Positions 24,600-32,691 of a stretch of DNA of 64,000 bases are shown here, in pieces. Below the pieces are notes generated by a model. It made no database searches. It had not been told where the DNA came from and saw only the letters and a list, made by a program, of their open reading frames with translations. This DNA comes from Bacillus_AB infantis_C (GTDB lineage Bacteria; Bacillota; Bacilli; Bacillales; Cytobacillaceae), in assembly GCF_050107595.1 (NCBI RefSeq), contig NZ_JBNILH010000017.1:1-64000 (forward strand), read 5' to 3'. Each line of letters starts with the position of its first letter. Position 1 is the first letter of the stretch. The position numbers were made by a program, and so were the translations under genes.

Positions 24600-25946
24600 T
24601 TATGCATTCATGAATTTTTTGACAGCTGGAATCCGCCTGATGATGAGCCAGTCCACAAGCCAGACCACAATGAGCGACAGGCCGACAAGCGGAAAAATGA
24701 TGCCCAGTGCAATCAATATAAGCAGGAACACCTTCATTTTTAATGCTGAAGGGCCTGCAGGGGCGCCCATTCCTTTTTTCGGCTTCCGCTTCAGCCAGAG
24801 ATACAGACCGCTGGCGGCGACAAAAATGATGCCCAGACAAATGAACAGGCTTGTAAGCTGATTGATCAGTCCAAACTGGGTTCCTTTATGAAGGGTGATT
24901 CCCCAGGCAACCAGTTTACCGATAAAGCCGTAATTATCATAGCGATAATCGGCAAGCACTGCACCCGAGTACTGATCCAGATGGATGGTGGCTTCATCCT
25001 GGGCCTTTGCCGGAAAAGCAGAAAGTGTAATCACGCCTTCCTTCGTTGAAGGGAAAATAATTGTATAGCCCGGATCCATGCCTTCATATTGGGCAATCGT
25101 GACTGCATCATTGATGGAAAGCGGGATAAAGCCTTCCACTTCCGATTTTGGCACTTCCAGATTCTCGGCTGCCCACGGCACTTCTGCAATATCCTTCGTT
25201 TTTACTGCAGATTCAGGAGCACTGCCGGTCCAGACGGAAGGCGGATATCCATCCCCTGTGTTCGTGGCCCAGTTCTGGAAGTTCACTCCCCAGAAGCCTG
25301 ACCAGGGCAGGCCGGTCATAATCAGGAAAAGCATTCCTGCTGTGACCCAAAATGCGGGCACCGCATGTAAATCTCTTCTGAAAACTCTTTTTCCTTTATT
25401 CAAACGGGGAAGCAGTACACCTGACCACCCTTTTCGTTTTCTCGGAAACCATAAATACAGGCCGGTCACGATCAGGACAACCGCCCAGCAGGCAGCCAAT
25501 TCGACGATACGGTCGCCAATGGTGCCTGCCATCAGTTCACCATGGATCTCTTCAATTTTGTTCATGATCCGGTCATCATAGTTCAATGTCCCCAATGACT
25601 TTCCCGTATAAGGATCAATAAATACGGTAAGAGATTCTTCCCCATTCATGATGCTTACTTCACTGGACCGGGTGTCTTCCTCTCCAGGCCGGTATTTCGA
25701 TATAAAAGCATCAGGATACAGACTCTTAACCTCTTCAAGCTGTTGTGAAGGAAGCATCCGCTCCCCATGCGGCTGGACTTCATAATATTCCTTGTAGATC
25801 ACCTGCTCAATCTGCGGCTTGAACAGGTAGACCGATCCTGTCACTGCCAAAATGATCAGGAAAGGTGCAAAAATAATGCCGGCATAAAAATGCCATCTCC
25901 AAACCGTTTTATAGAGGGAGCCCTCCGGTTTTGTTTTATTTTCCAT
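24600..25946 (-). CDS. PepSY domain-containing integral membrane protein
   Basis: A 448-residue PepSY-TM protein. Membrane segments are visible near residues 16-36, 150-170, 195-215, 342-362 and 395-430. The extracytoplasmic PepSY-like parts (about 55-110 and 260-320) include the pattern DPYTGKSLG and an HLDQYSGAVLADY stretch. Conserved histidines in WRWHFYAG and LHKGTQFG are typical of this family, which includes ferric-siderophore and copper-linked membrane reductases. I start it at the ATG at 25946 (MENKTKPEG); the frame is open 36 codons further, but with low-complexity sequence. It is co-transcribed with the YtkA-like lipoprotein. Confidence 0.85.
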   Translation of the reverse strand: MENKTKPEGSLYKTVWRWHFYAGIIFAPFLIILAVTGSVYLFKPQIEQVIYKEYYEVQPHGERMLPSQQLEEVKSLYPDAFISKYRPGEEDTRSSEVSIMNGEESLTVFIDPYTGKSLGTLNYDDRIMNKIEEIHGELMAGTIGDRIVELAACWAVVLIVTGLYLWFPRKRKGWSGVLLPRLNKGKRVFRRDLHAVPAFWVTAGMLFLIMTGLPWSGFWGVNFQNWATNTGDGYPPSVWTGSAPESAVKTKDIAEVPWAAENLEVPKSEVEGFIPLSINDAVTIAQYEGMDPGYTIIFPSTKEGVITLSAFPAKAQDEATIHLDQYSGAVLADYRYDNYGFIGKLVAWGITLHKGTQFGLINQLTSLFICLGIIFVAASGLYLWLKRKPKKGMGAPAGPSALKMKVFLLILIALGIIFPLVGLSLIVVWLVDWLIIRRIPAVKKFMNA

Positions 25947-26051
25947 AGAGGCTGTAATCCTTTCATAATCAAATTCTATAAAACAATATAATGTGAAAAT
26001 GTGAGGGATGAATGAAGTTTTTGCAAAAAATATTAATAAATTCAGCCAGCA

Positions 26052-26086
26052 CAAAAAGAGCCTGCCACTGGCTGATCAGGGCAGGC
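26052..26086 (-). terminator. Terminator of the SEC-C protein gene
   Basis: Minus strand: GCCTGCC (26086-26080) and GGCAGGC (26066-26060) form a stem followed by TCTTTTTG. It lies 37 bases after the SEC-C gene stop. Confidence 0.85.
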
Positions 26087-26122
26087 GTCTTTCATTTCAT
26101 CGGTTAAGTTAGTTAACTATCA

Positions 26123-27307
26123 TTATCTTCCGCAGCATTTCTTGTACTTTTTCCCGCTTCCGCATGGACAAGGATCATTTCTGCCGACTTTAGCTTCAGT
26201 ATTGGTGTCTCTATTGGCAGCCGGCAGCGGCTTTAACTGCTTTTTCTCCATGCTGCTCAGCTCCATGGAGGTATAGCCTTTTAGGAACCATTCCCTTGTG
26301 CCGTTCATCAGTTCCACCACTATGTCCATCAGTGCCTGCAGTTTCTCAACACTGTCGAATTTAAACATGCTTGTTAGGTATTTCATCAGATCTTCAGGTG
26401 TATCTCCTACCCGTGTAGCAAAAATACACTCTTCTGCCACCTGGTCTGCATCTTCTTTAGAAATTTCGAAATGCTGCGACAGGAATTGGACGAGCTGCAT
26501 ATAGCTTTTATTTCTTTCCACAAAACCAGGCTCACCAGCCGCCATTATCTGCTGTTTGGTGAAAGGATAATAGGATAGATTCTTCCTTGCCTGATGCTCA
26601 TGGATCACTCGTCTAGCATCAAACACCCTTTTATTAGAATAGCCATCTTTACTGCTCTGAAATTCTGTGCGGTAAGAGTTAGCTTCGTCAATAATGCTCG
26701 TATAATCTTTTAGCTGTATAGGATGTTTTAAGTATTTTTCAAGGAACTCTGCAAGCTGAATAGCTGACAGGGTTCCGTAATAATACAGAAGCCCGCCTGT
26801 AAGCCTGATCCATTCTGTATTTTTGCTGACGGCAGATCTGATATGTATGCTGTTTTTTAATTCTATTACTTTTTCTACCAGTGCATCCGGTACAGCCAGA
26901 ACTGGCTCCCCTTCAACAATACCGCTGTAAATAAGGCCAGTTCCGCGGAAGTATTCAATCTGCTGTGCTTCCAGACCTGGTGCCGGCATTATTCCGCCAC
27001 TTTCGGCAATATCCAGCAGCAGCTTAAACCTTTCGCTGTCCCAGCTAAGAGGAATGCTTTCAAGGCTTTCAGCAATTTTCTCCTCGAGCAGGATGATCAG
27101 CTCAGCCTTTTTCAGGCTGCTCGCATTTTTTATGGCCAGGTTTCTTCTTATTTGATCAAGTTCACCCTTCGTGAAAGCACTCAGCCCGTCATTCAGTGTA
27201 AAAGGGACACTCAGTTCACTCCAGTGCTTTTTGAACTGCTTCACATCCTGGCTTTTCTTCAAATCTTTCAATCCGTCCTGTTTTTCAAGTACTGCATTTC
27301 CGCTCAT
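26123..27307 (-). CDS. SEC-C motif protein of unknown function
   Basis: A 394-residue cytoplasmic protein ending in a complete SEC-C zinc-binding motif, RNDPCPCGSGKKYKKCC, like the one SecA uses to bind zinc and SecB. The region about 30-75 resembles a helical SAP/Rho-N-like segment (SAFTKGELDQIRRNLAIKNA); the central 300 residues are helical with no motif I recognise. Many Bacillus genomes carry such long SEC-C proteins. AAAGGAG precedes the ATG at 27307. It is a single-gene unit with a terminator. Confidence 0.85.
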   Translation of the reverse strand: MSGNAVLEKQDGLKDLKKSQDVKQFKKHWSELSVPFTLNDGLSAFTKGELDQIRRNLAIKNASSLKKAELIILLEEKIAESLESIPLSWDSERFKLLLDIAESGGIMPAPGLEAQQIEYFRGTGLIYSGIVEGEPVLAVPDALVEKVIELKNSIHIRSAVSKNTEWIRLTGGLLYYYGTLSAIQLAEFLEKYLKHPIQLKDYTSIIDEANSYRTEFQSSKDGYSNKRVFDARRVIHEHQARKNLSYYPFTKQQIMAAGEPGFVERNKSYMQLVQFLSQHFEISKEDADQVAEECIFATRVGDTPEDLMKYLTSMFKFDSVEKLQALMDIVVELMNGTREWFLKGYTSMELSSMEKKQLKPLPAANRDTNTEAKVGRNDPCPCGSGKKYKKCCGR

Positions 27308-27452
27308 GTATATGTACTCCTTTCTCTCTTATTTATTCAATCAATCATTGATTTCTCTTCTATGAATACATGTACATTTCCAATCTACTATTATACACAT
27401 AAGAGCCGGCAGGGATAAAATGAATCAAAATAGAAAATAGTCCGTCAATAAG

Positions 27453-27478
27453 GATATCCCTTGATTTAGAGGGATATC
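27453..27478. repeat. Short perfect inverted repeat
   Basis: GATATCCC (27453-27460) and GGGATATC (27471-27478) form an 8-bp hairpin with a 10-base loop in the noncoding gap upstream of the SEC-C gene. No T-run follows on either strand. Function unknown. Confidence 0.6.
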
Positions 27479-27524
27479 AGGGATCATGCTGTCAAAAATT
27501 AACGTCTCCTATAGGCGGTAAGTA

Positions 27525-27766
27525 GAGAACGGTCCTCTTGTACCTGATTAAGGGAATCAGTGACAGGCTGAAAAAATAAGAGGAGAAACTCCCCCTATTT
27601 CAAAAAAACTCTAAAAATAGCCAAAATAAACGGAGAAATTCCGGCTATCAGATCAAAAAACAGGAAAATAGGTGACTTCGCTCTTCTTAACAGGAATTTC
27701 TACGCTTATTTACACCAACCCGTGCCATATCCAGCAGCCTAACCGGAAATTCTCCGCTTATTTTAA
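27525..27766. repeat. Four-box dispersed repeat, copy A
   Basis: A noncoding element of about 240 bp that aligns end to end with 59,492-59,732. It contains four related boxes around CGGAGAAnTTCCG: 27578-27594, 27627-27647, 27689-27710 and 27741-27762. The first two read AGGAGAA.../CGGAGAA... and the last two read in the opposite sense (..TTCTCCGCTTA), so the element is roughly symmetrical. A 67-codon plus-strand frame at 27,672-27,875 crosses it but has no ribosome site and is not called. Confidence 0.82.
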
Positions 27767-27850
27767 TGCTATCTGTTTTGGGTCGATCTTCCATAATTTC
27801 GTTCCCAGGTTTGATGTATATTACATACTAACTTGCCGCGTTTGTGACAT

Positions 27851-27884
27851 AAAAAAGGGTCTCCCCTCAATATAAGGAAAGACC
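27851..27884 (-). terminator. Terminator of the Rrf2-flavoprotein-methyltransferase operon
   Basis: Minus strand: GGTCT (27884-27880) pairs with AGACC (27862-27858), with AGG/CCT inside, followed by CTTTTTT. It lies about 70 bases beyond the methyltransferase stop codon. Confidence 0.8.
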
Positions 27885-27907
27885 ACGTAACTTTTATAAT
27901 TAAATAC

Positions 27908-27934
27908 TTTAAAGACACTTAATATCCTTAATTA
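27908..27934. promoter_or_regulatory. Second copy of the Rrf2-type operator-like sequence
   Basis: TTAAAGACACTTAATATC and the following CCTTAATTA match 23 of 26 bases of the sequence just upstream of the rrf2 gene (29924-29949). This copy is between the methyltransferase stop codon and the terminator, at the opposite end of the operon. Confidence 0.7.
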
Positions 27935-27951
27935 GATAAAAAAATATCTGC

Positions 27952-28527
27952 TTATTCCGTTTTCTGTGCAATTAGCATGTATAAAGATGCTGCTGGAAAG
28001 GATTTCTCAGTTACTTTAAATCCTGCTTCTATCATTTCACGCTCCATTCCTTCCATGGAAATTCTCGGCGCTTTCCCAGAACTTTTCTTTGGTTCAAGTT
28101 CCAGACATATTAGATAACCTTCTTTTTTCAGTACATTTTTCATTTGCTGTAATAGCGGTGCAAGCGGCTGAATTTCATGCAGGACCAGAGAAGCGATAAT
28201 GATATCAATAGAACTGTCTGTTAAAGGAAGTGCCTCCATACTCCCCAGTACCGGGACAATATTTGTCACCTTTTCCTCCAAAGCTTTCTCACTTATGATT
28301 TCCAGCATAGCCGTGTCGATATCCAGCGCATATACGTTGCCCTTAATCCTTTTAGCTGCAGGGATGGAAAAATAACCGGTCCCAGCGCCAAAATCCAGCA
28401 TGCTATCATTTTCCTTTAAAGGAATCATGTTCAGTAATTGTTCGGGAGATAATACCTTTCTTCGCTCGGGACTTTCCAAGTATGATACTTTTCCTTTATC
28501 GTGCTTGCCATGCGAGTGATGGATCAT
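27952..28527 (-). CDS. Class I SAM-dependent methyltransferase
   Basis: A 191-residue methyltransferase of the UbiE/Methyltransf_11 type. The SAM-binding motif MLDFGAGTGYFSIPAA (about residues 44-59) is followed by the acidic end of the second strand in YALDIDTAM and a motif III-like LICLELEPK. The N-terminus is His/Lys-rich (HHSHGKHDKGK). AGGAGG is six bases before the ATG. It is the last gene in an operon with a flavin disulfide-type oxidoreductase and an Rrf2 regulator; its substrate is unknown, perhaps a small thiol or toxic metalloid compound. Confidence 0.88.
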   Translation of the reverse strand: MIHHSHGKHDKGKVSYLESPERRKVLSPEQLLNMIPLKENDSMLDFGAGTGYFSIPAAKRIKGNVYALDIDTAMLEIISEKALEEKVTNIVPVLGSMEALPLTDSSIDIIIASLVLHEIQPLAPLLQQMKNVLKKEGYLICLELEPKKSSGKAPRISMEGMEREMIEAGFKVTEKSFPAASLYMLIAQKTE

Positions 28528-28550
28528 ATAATTCCTCCTATTTTTGACTT

Positions 28551-29462
28551 TTATTTTTCCTGGCTATATCTCTCTTCTATAAGAGCTGCATTCACAGCAA
28601 TGGCAGCCATACTGCCTTCCGCTGCCGCAATGATTAACTGGGAAGCACCGGCAATTCGCGTATCCCCGCAGGCATACAGCCCTTCTGTGTTCGTGCGCTG
28701 CCAACTGTCAGTTGTAATCCCTCCCTGCTCATTTAGTGTGTAGCCTAGTGAATCAAAAGAAGCAGCCTGTTTCCATTCCGAGGCAATAAACCCTCCTTCA
28801 CGAAGCACTGTAGTTCCATCATCAAGCTGGATTTTTTCCAGCAGCCCCTCTTTTCCAATGAGTGAGGAAATCTTCTTTTCGTTAATACCGATGCCATTAT
28901 TTTTGAGCAATGCTTTTTCTTCGAGCGAAAGGACTTTCCTGCCGTTCGTAAAAATAATTAAATCATTCGTCCAGTTAGACACCACTTTTGCCATATGAAA
29001 CGCCGCCTGCTGCTTTTCAGCGATCACTGCCAGCGGCCGATCTCTTAATTCCCAGCCATCACAGTAAGGACAGCCGAACAGGCTCTTGCCATAGAACTCT
29101 TGCGCATTTGGAATATCCAGAAGAATTTCCTTGAATCCTGTTGCGATTATAATTTTTTTGGCACTATATACTTCACCGTTTTCTGTCTCTACTTGAAACA
29201 AGCTGTTTTCTTTATTTATACGATGCACCCTTTGCCGTTCAAGCCTCACGTTCGGGTACTTGCTTAATTCTCCTTGAGCAATCCTTTTGAATTCCTGCGG
29301 ATGTATACCATCCCTTGTGATAAACCCGTGGGACTCAGAAGTTACTGCATTTCTCGGTTTGTTGTCATCAAACAGGATCGTTTTACGTCTTGATCTTCCC
29401 AGCACTAAAGCAGCATTCAACCCAGCCGGGCCTCCGCCAATCACCGCGCAGTCTAATACCAT
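28551..29462 (-). CDS. FAD-dependent thioredoxin reductase-like oxidoreductase (CPYC type)
   Basis: A 303-residue flavoprotein. The FAD motif IGGGPAGLNAALVLGRS is at the N-terminus, the redox-active pair is in GCPYCDGWE (about residues 130-138), and the late FAD motif is LYACGDTR. True thioredoxin reductases have CATC/CAVC; the CPYC form occurs in relatives that oxidise or reduce other small dithiols. I start it at the ATG at 29462, with GAGGGAG upstream, rather than the GTG at 29471, which abuts that site. It lies between rrf2 and the methyltransferase gene, so redox-controlled expression is plausible. Confidence 0.88.
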   Translation of the reverse strand: MVLDCAVIGGGPAGLNAALVLGRSRRKTILFDDNKPRNAVTSESHGFITRDGIHPQEFKRIAQGELSKYPNVRLERQRVHRINKENSLFQVETENGEVYSAKKIIIATGFKEILLDIPNAQEFYGKSLFGCPYCDGWELRDRPLAVIAEKQQAAFHMAKVVSNWTNDLIIFTNGRKVLSLEEKALLKNNGIGINEKKISSLIGKEGLLEKIQLDDGTTVLREGGFIASEWKQAASFDSLGYTLNEQGGITTDSWQRTNTEGLYACGDTRIAGASQLIIAAAEGSMAAIAVNAALIEERYSQEK

Positions 29463-29498
29463 TTTGTTCACTCCCTCAATGAATTTAATATTTTCTTA

Positions 29499-29897
29499 TT
29501 ACCGTTGTGATTCTGCCTCTTTAGCGATATCGATTAGAAGCTTTGATGCCAGTTCACTTTTCATATTTTCCTCTGCCTGTCTCATGACGTTCTCAATCAA
29601 GCAGCCTTCATGGTGAGTGGAGCAATCGAATAAGCTAGTCTCTCCTTCAATCGCATGAATAACATCTAAAAAGGATATGTCATGTTTTGTTCTGGAAATT
29701 TTATAACCTCCCTTTGCACCAGGAGTTGATTCGATCAAGCCCGCTTTCGCAAGTTTGGTTAAAACCTTAGAAAGGTACGTCGGGGAAAGATGCTGCATTT
29801 CTGCTAATTCCTGTACTCCCACTGTGCCTTCCCCAGGCTCCAGCATTAGATGGACCATCGTATGAAGAGCATAGTTTGTCGCGTTTGAATATTTCAT
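29499..29897 (-). CDS. Rrf2-family transcriptional regulator
   Basis: A 132-residue winged-helix regulator starting MKYSNATNYALHTMVHL. The recognition helix region is LSPTYLSKVLTKLAKAGLI and the wing contains GAKGGYKI. Two cysteines (DCSTHHEGC) occupy the place where IscR and NsrR bind an Fe-S cluster, but I see no third cysteine, so a thiol switch or a cluster with another ligand is possible. The ATG at 29897 has GGAGG five bases before it. An operator-like sequence lies 27 bases upstream, suggesting autoregulation of the three-gene operon. Confidence 0.9.
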   Translation of the reverse strand: MKYSNATNYALHTMVHLMLEPGEGTVGVQELAEMQHLSPTYLSKVLTKLAKAGLIESTPGAKGGYKISRTKHDISFLDVIHAIEGETSLFDCSTHHEGCLIENVMRQAEENMKSELASKLLIDIAKEAESQR

Positions 29898-29923
29898 AAT
29901 AACCTCCTTGTACAAAAAAGATA

Positions 29924-29949
29924 TTAAAGACTCTTAATATCTGTAATTA
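29924..29949. promoter_or_regulatory. Operator-like sequence upstream of the rrf2 operon
   Basis: TTAAAGACTCTTAATATC followed by TGTAATTA, placed between the rrf2 ribosome site and its upstream region. It matches the copy at 27909-27934 in 23 of 26 bases. Position and repetition suggest the binding site of the Rrf2 protein; that is inference. Confidence 0.55.
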
Positions 29950-30127
29950 AGTCGAGTCTATCACTTGAGGTAAAGGAAGTCAACGAGAGGTTTTAAAAAA
30001 TCCTAAATTTAACCTGGTCATGTCTATAGTTGCCGGGCGCATTCTTTACTAACATGCCAGCTAACCATACATAAGTTCCATAAAGTGGTGAAAAATATAA
30101 TCACTAATATTTCGAGGTGAATGAGAT

Positions 30128-30691
30128 ATGTGCTTCAAGGAAGGACTGACCCAGTCAGAAAAAGCGTACAATCAATTTACTGATACCAATTCACATTTTG
30201 CGGAGATTTTGCTGGAGGATTTCCTATTTACATGGCAGTGGTGGCTTGGTATTGGGCTCTTTATAATCCCATGGATACTTTGGTTTTTCCTAAGAAAAAG
30301 GGAAAGCACTGGACGTTTGCTTTTAGGCGGATTATTGACGATTATTTTGTCACTAACAATCGACCTCGCTGCTTTATCAACGGGGCTTTGGTCTTATCCG
30401 ATGGTCATCATCCCTTTAGCTCCCTTTTTATTTTTACCCTATCACTTTTCTTTAGCACCTGTAGGAATTATGTTTACATTGCAGATTAAGCCAAATATGA
30501 ATTCGTTTCTAAAAGGTGTGATTTTTTCTGCACTTGCTGCATTTGCAGGCATGAATCTTTTCAATGCCATTGACTTCTATAATCCTAAAAATTGGTCAAC
30601 TTTGTACGACTTTTTTATTTTTCTTTTTCTATATTATGCTGCACACAGCATTATAAAACTGGATAGCTTTGAGAAGATAAAGAAAGAGTAA
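30128..30691 (+). CDS. CBO0543-like integral membrane protein
   Basis: A 187-residue protein with about five hydrophobic segments (roughly 34-54, 62-84, 90-118, 127-147 and 155-172) separated by short loops, and features such as WILWFFLRKRES and NPKNWSTLYDF. Bacillus and Clostridium genomes have a family of such proteins (CBO0543 type) with no known function; I make this match from general resemblance. GAGGTG precedes the ATG at 30128. It stands alone on the plus strand between two minus-strand operons. Confidence 0.7.
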   Translation: MCFKEGLTQSEKAYNQFTDTNSHFAEILLEDFLFTWQWWLGIGLFIIPWILWFFLRKRESTGRLLLGGLLTIILSLTIDLAALSTGLWSYPMVIIPLAPFLFLPYHFSLAPVGIMFTLQIKPNMNSFLKGVIFSALAAFAGMNLFNAIDFYNPKNWSTLYDFFIFLFLYYAAHSIIKLDSFEKIKKE

Positions 30692-30794
30692 TGAACTAAA
30701 ACAGTTTCCTTTATTAGAAGAAGGAAAACAGCCTACCATTCAGCAAAATAAGACCGCTTGACAATAGTGATTGTCAATATGATATTTTCCTGCG

Positions 30795-30827
30795 AAAAAG
30801 GAAGACCAAATCATAAGCGATCTGGTC
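30795..30827 (-). terminator. Terminator of the VanZ-regulator-kinase operon
   Basis: Minus strand: GACCAGATC (30827-30819) pairs with GATTTGGTC (30812-30804), followed by TTCCTTTTT. It lies about 50 bases downstream of the histidine kinase stop. Confidence 0.7.
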
Positions 30828-30875
30828 TGTTAATCAGTATGATATTTCGTATGTTTCTCCCCGAAACGGAACTAC

Positions 30876-32018
30876 TTATACTGTTTGGGAGGCAATAATT
30901 TGCTGGTCTTCGCTATATCCTCTTGGCAGTTTGATGATAAAAGCTGTCCTCCCCGCGCTGCTTGCTGCATCAATTGTTCCTCCATGCAGCTCTACAATGC
31001 TCTTTGCAATGGCCAAACCAAGCCCCGAGCCTCCAGTAAAGTGAGAACGGGATTTTTCGACCCGGAAGAACCGTTCAAAAATATGAGGCAGGTCAGCCGC
31101 CGGGATGGCAGTTCCGTAATTGACAACCTGTATCTCGACAATATCGCCTGTGCCTCCTAAAATGATATCCAGATACTTTCCATCTTTGCCATACCGGACA
31201 GCGTTTTGGATCAGGTTCTCGAAGACCCGGATAAGCTTCCCGCCATCTCCGTGAACAATTGGATGTTCATCTTCCAGGAACTGCCGCCACTCCATTCCCG
31301 CGTCCTCCAGCTGCACACGGGATTGAACGGCGAGCTGATTCATCATTTCCTCCAGGTCGATCGGATGCTTTTCAAACAGGGCCTGCTGGTTCTGCATGTA
31401 CGTATACTCGAAAATATCGTCTATCAGGGAGTGCAAACCAGCAGTCTTTTCAGTAATGACCTGGATATAATGGCGCAGCTCAACCTCATCCTTATAGCGG
31501 TCTTCATTGATTAAATTTAAATAGCCGATGATTGAAGTGAGCGGCGATCTTAGATCATGGGCCACATTGGTCACCAGTTCATTTTTCAGCTGCTCTGCTT
31601 TTCTTACTTCTCCAATAGCCTGCTCAGACTTAGTGAAGATAGCCTGGATCCCCTCAGCCAGCCTGCTGAATTCGCCGCTGCCGGATAATAGAGCAGGGCC
31701 CTCTTCAAAAGCCACCTGCTGAACTTCTTTTGTCAGCTTTCTCAAATAAAAGCTGAGATACCGTTTTCTTTCGTATAGGTAAAAAAGCAGCAGGAACCCT
31801 GCCATCAGGATTATATAAAAAACGAGAATCACAAATGACCTTCCGTAGGATAAAAGGAACAGCAGGCTTTCAGCAAATCTTGAATTGTCCTCTATATACC
31901 AGACAGCCGGCAATAGCAGGGCGGCAACAGCCAGTGAAAGGAAAAAAGAGAGGGTGATATACATCGCAATTTTCCATTTGGGAATAAACCTTAGAAGGCA
32001 CTTCAGATTATCTCTCAA
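30876..32018 (-). CDS. Sensor histidine kinase (VanS-like)
   Basis: A membrane sensor kinase of about 380 residues. Two membrane segments (about 19-40 and 62-85) flank a short extracytoplasmic loop of about 20 residues, so the signal is probably sensed in or near the membrane. The phospho-acceptor histidine is in NVAHDLRSPLTS; the ATPase domain has ENLIQNAVRYGKDGK and GGSGLGLAIAKSIV. No ATG precedes the first membrane segment, so I chose the TTG at 32018, with GGGGAGTGGGG upstream, overlapping the regulator stop; a TTG at 32078 is the alternative. It pairs with the upstream response regulator. Confidence 0.88.
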   Translation of the reverse strand: MRDNLKCLLRFIPKWKIAMYITLSFFLSLAVAALLLPAVWYIEDNSRFAESLLFLLSYGRSFVILVFYIILMAGFLLLFYLYERKRYLSFYLRKLTKEVQQVAFEEGPALLSGSGEFSRLAEGIQAIFTKSEQAIGEVRKAEQLKNELVTNVAHDLRSPLTSIIGYLNLINEDRYKDEVELRHYIQVITEKTAGLHSLIDDIFEYTYMQNQQALFEKHPIDLEEMMNQLAVQSRVQLEDAGMEWRQFLEDEHPIVHGDGGKLIRVFENLIQNAVRYGKDGKYLDIILGGTGDIVEIQVVNYGTAIPAADLPHIFERFFRVEKSRSHFTGGSGLGLAIAKSIVELHGGTIDAASSAGRTAFIIKLPRGYSEDQQIIASQTV

Positions 32019-32691
32019 TTTTGTACCCCACTCCCCATACCGTTCTAATGATTTTTTCGCCTGGTAAAGCTGCTTCAAGCTTTTCGCGCAGGTTGCTTAT
32101 ATGAACCATAACAGTTTTATTGGACCCCTCACCTGGTTCATTCCACACACTTTCAAATATTTCTTCAGAGGAAAAAACACGGCCCTGGTTTCTTGCCAGC
32201 AGATAGAAAATTTCAAATTCAATGGACGTCAGCTTAACGCTGTGCCCTTCAGCCAGCACAAGATGCTTTTGTTTATCAATCGCAAGGGGGCCGATTTGCA
32301 GAACGGCCTCTGCATTTTCCGGCTGGGTATAGTTTGCTCTCCTCAGCAAGGCCTTTACCCTTGCTGTGAGCTCCAGCGGATTGAATGGCTTGCTCATATA
32401 GTCATCGGCGCCGGTCATCAGGCCCACGATTTTGTCCATATCCTCTACCTTCGCACTCACCATCAGAATAGGCACCTGGCTGCATTTCCTTACCTGTGTG
32501 CAAAAAGACAGCCCGTCCATCTCAGGCATCATAATATCCAGAATGATCAAATCTGGCTGGCTTTTGCCGAAGCTGTTCAACGCCTCAACCCCATCTCCTG
32601 CTTTGCTGATCTCATAGCCTTCATTCTTTAAGTACACCTCAATCAGCTCTGCAATATGCTGATCATCATCAACAACCAATATTCTCGTCAA
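32008..32691 (-). CDS. OmpR-family response regulator (VanR-like)
   Basis: DNA-binding response regulator of about 227 residues. The receiver domain has the acidic pocket VVDDDQH, the phospho-acceptor aspartate in LIILDIMMPEMDG and the lysine in MSKPFNP. The C-terminal winged helix (about 135-225) includes LTSIEFEIFYLLARNQGRVFSSE in two parts and an IRTVWGVGYK end. I favour the TTG at 32691, with GGGGAG upstream and homology starting there; an ATG at 32715 in the same frame overlaps more of vanZ. It is co-transcribed with vanZ-like and kinase genes. Confidence 0.88.
   Translation of the reverse strand: MTRILVVDDDQHIAELIEVYLKNEGYEISKAGDGVEALNSFGKSQPDLIILDIMMPEMDGLSFCTQVRKCSQVPILMVSAKVEDMDKIVGLMTGADDYMSKPFNPLELTARVKALLRRANYTQPENAEAVLQIGPLAIDKQKHLVLAEGHSVKLTSIEFEIFYLLARNQGRVFSSEEIFESVWNEPGEGSNKTVMVHISNLREKLEAALPGEKIIRTVWGVGYKIER

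Noticed and set aside
27672..27875. 67-codon plus-strand frame as a gene
   Set aside because: It crosses the four-box repeat, has no ribosome site, and its counterpart in copy B is not open.
28551..29462. Genuine thioredoxin reductase (trxB)
   Set aside because: The redox motif is CPYC rather than CATC/CAVC and the gene sits in an Rrf2/methyltransferase operon; called only as a relative.
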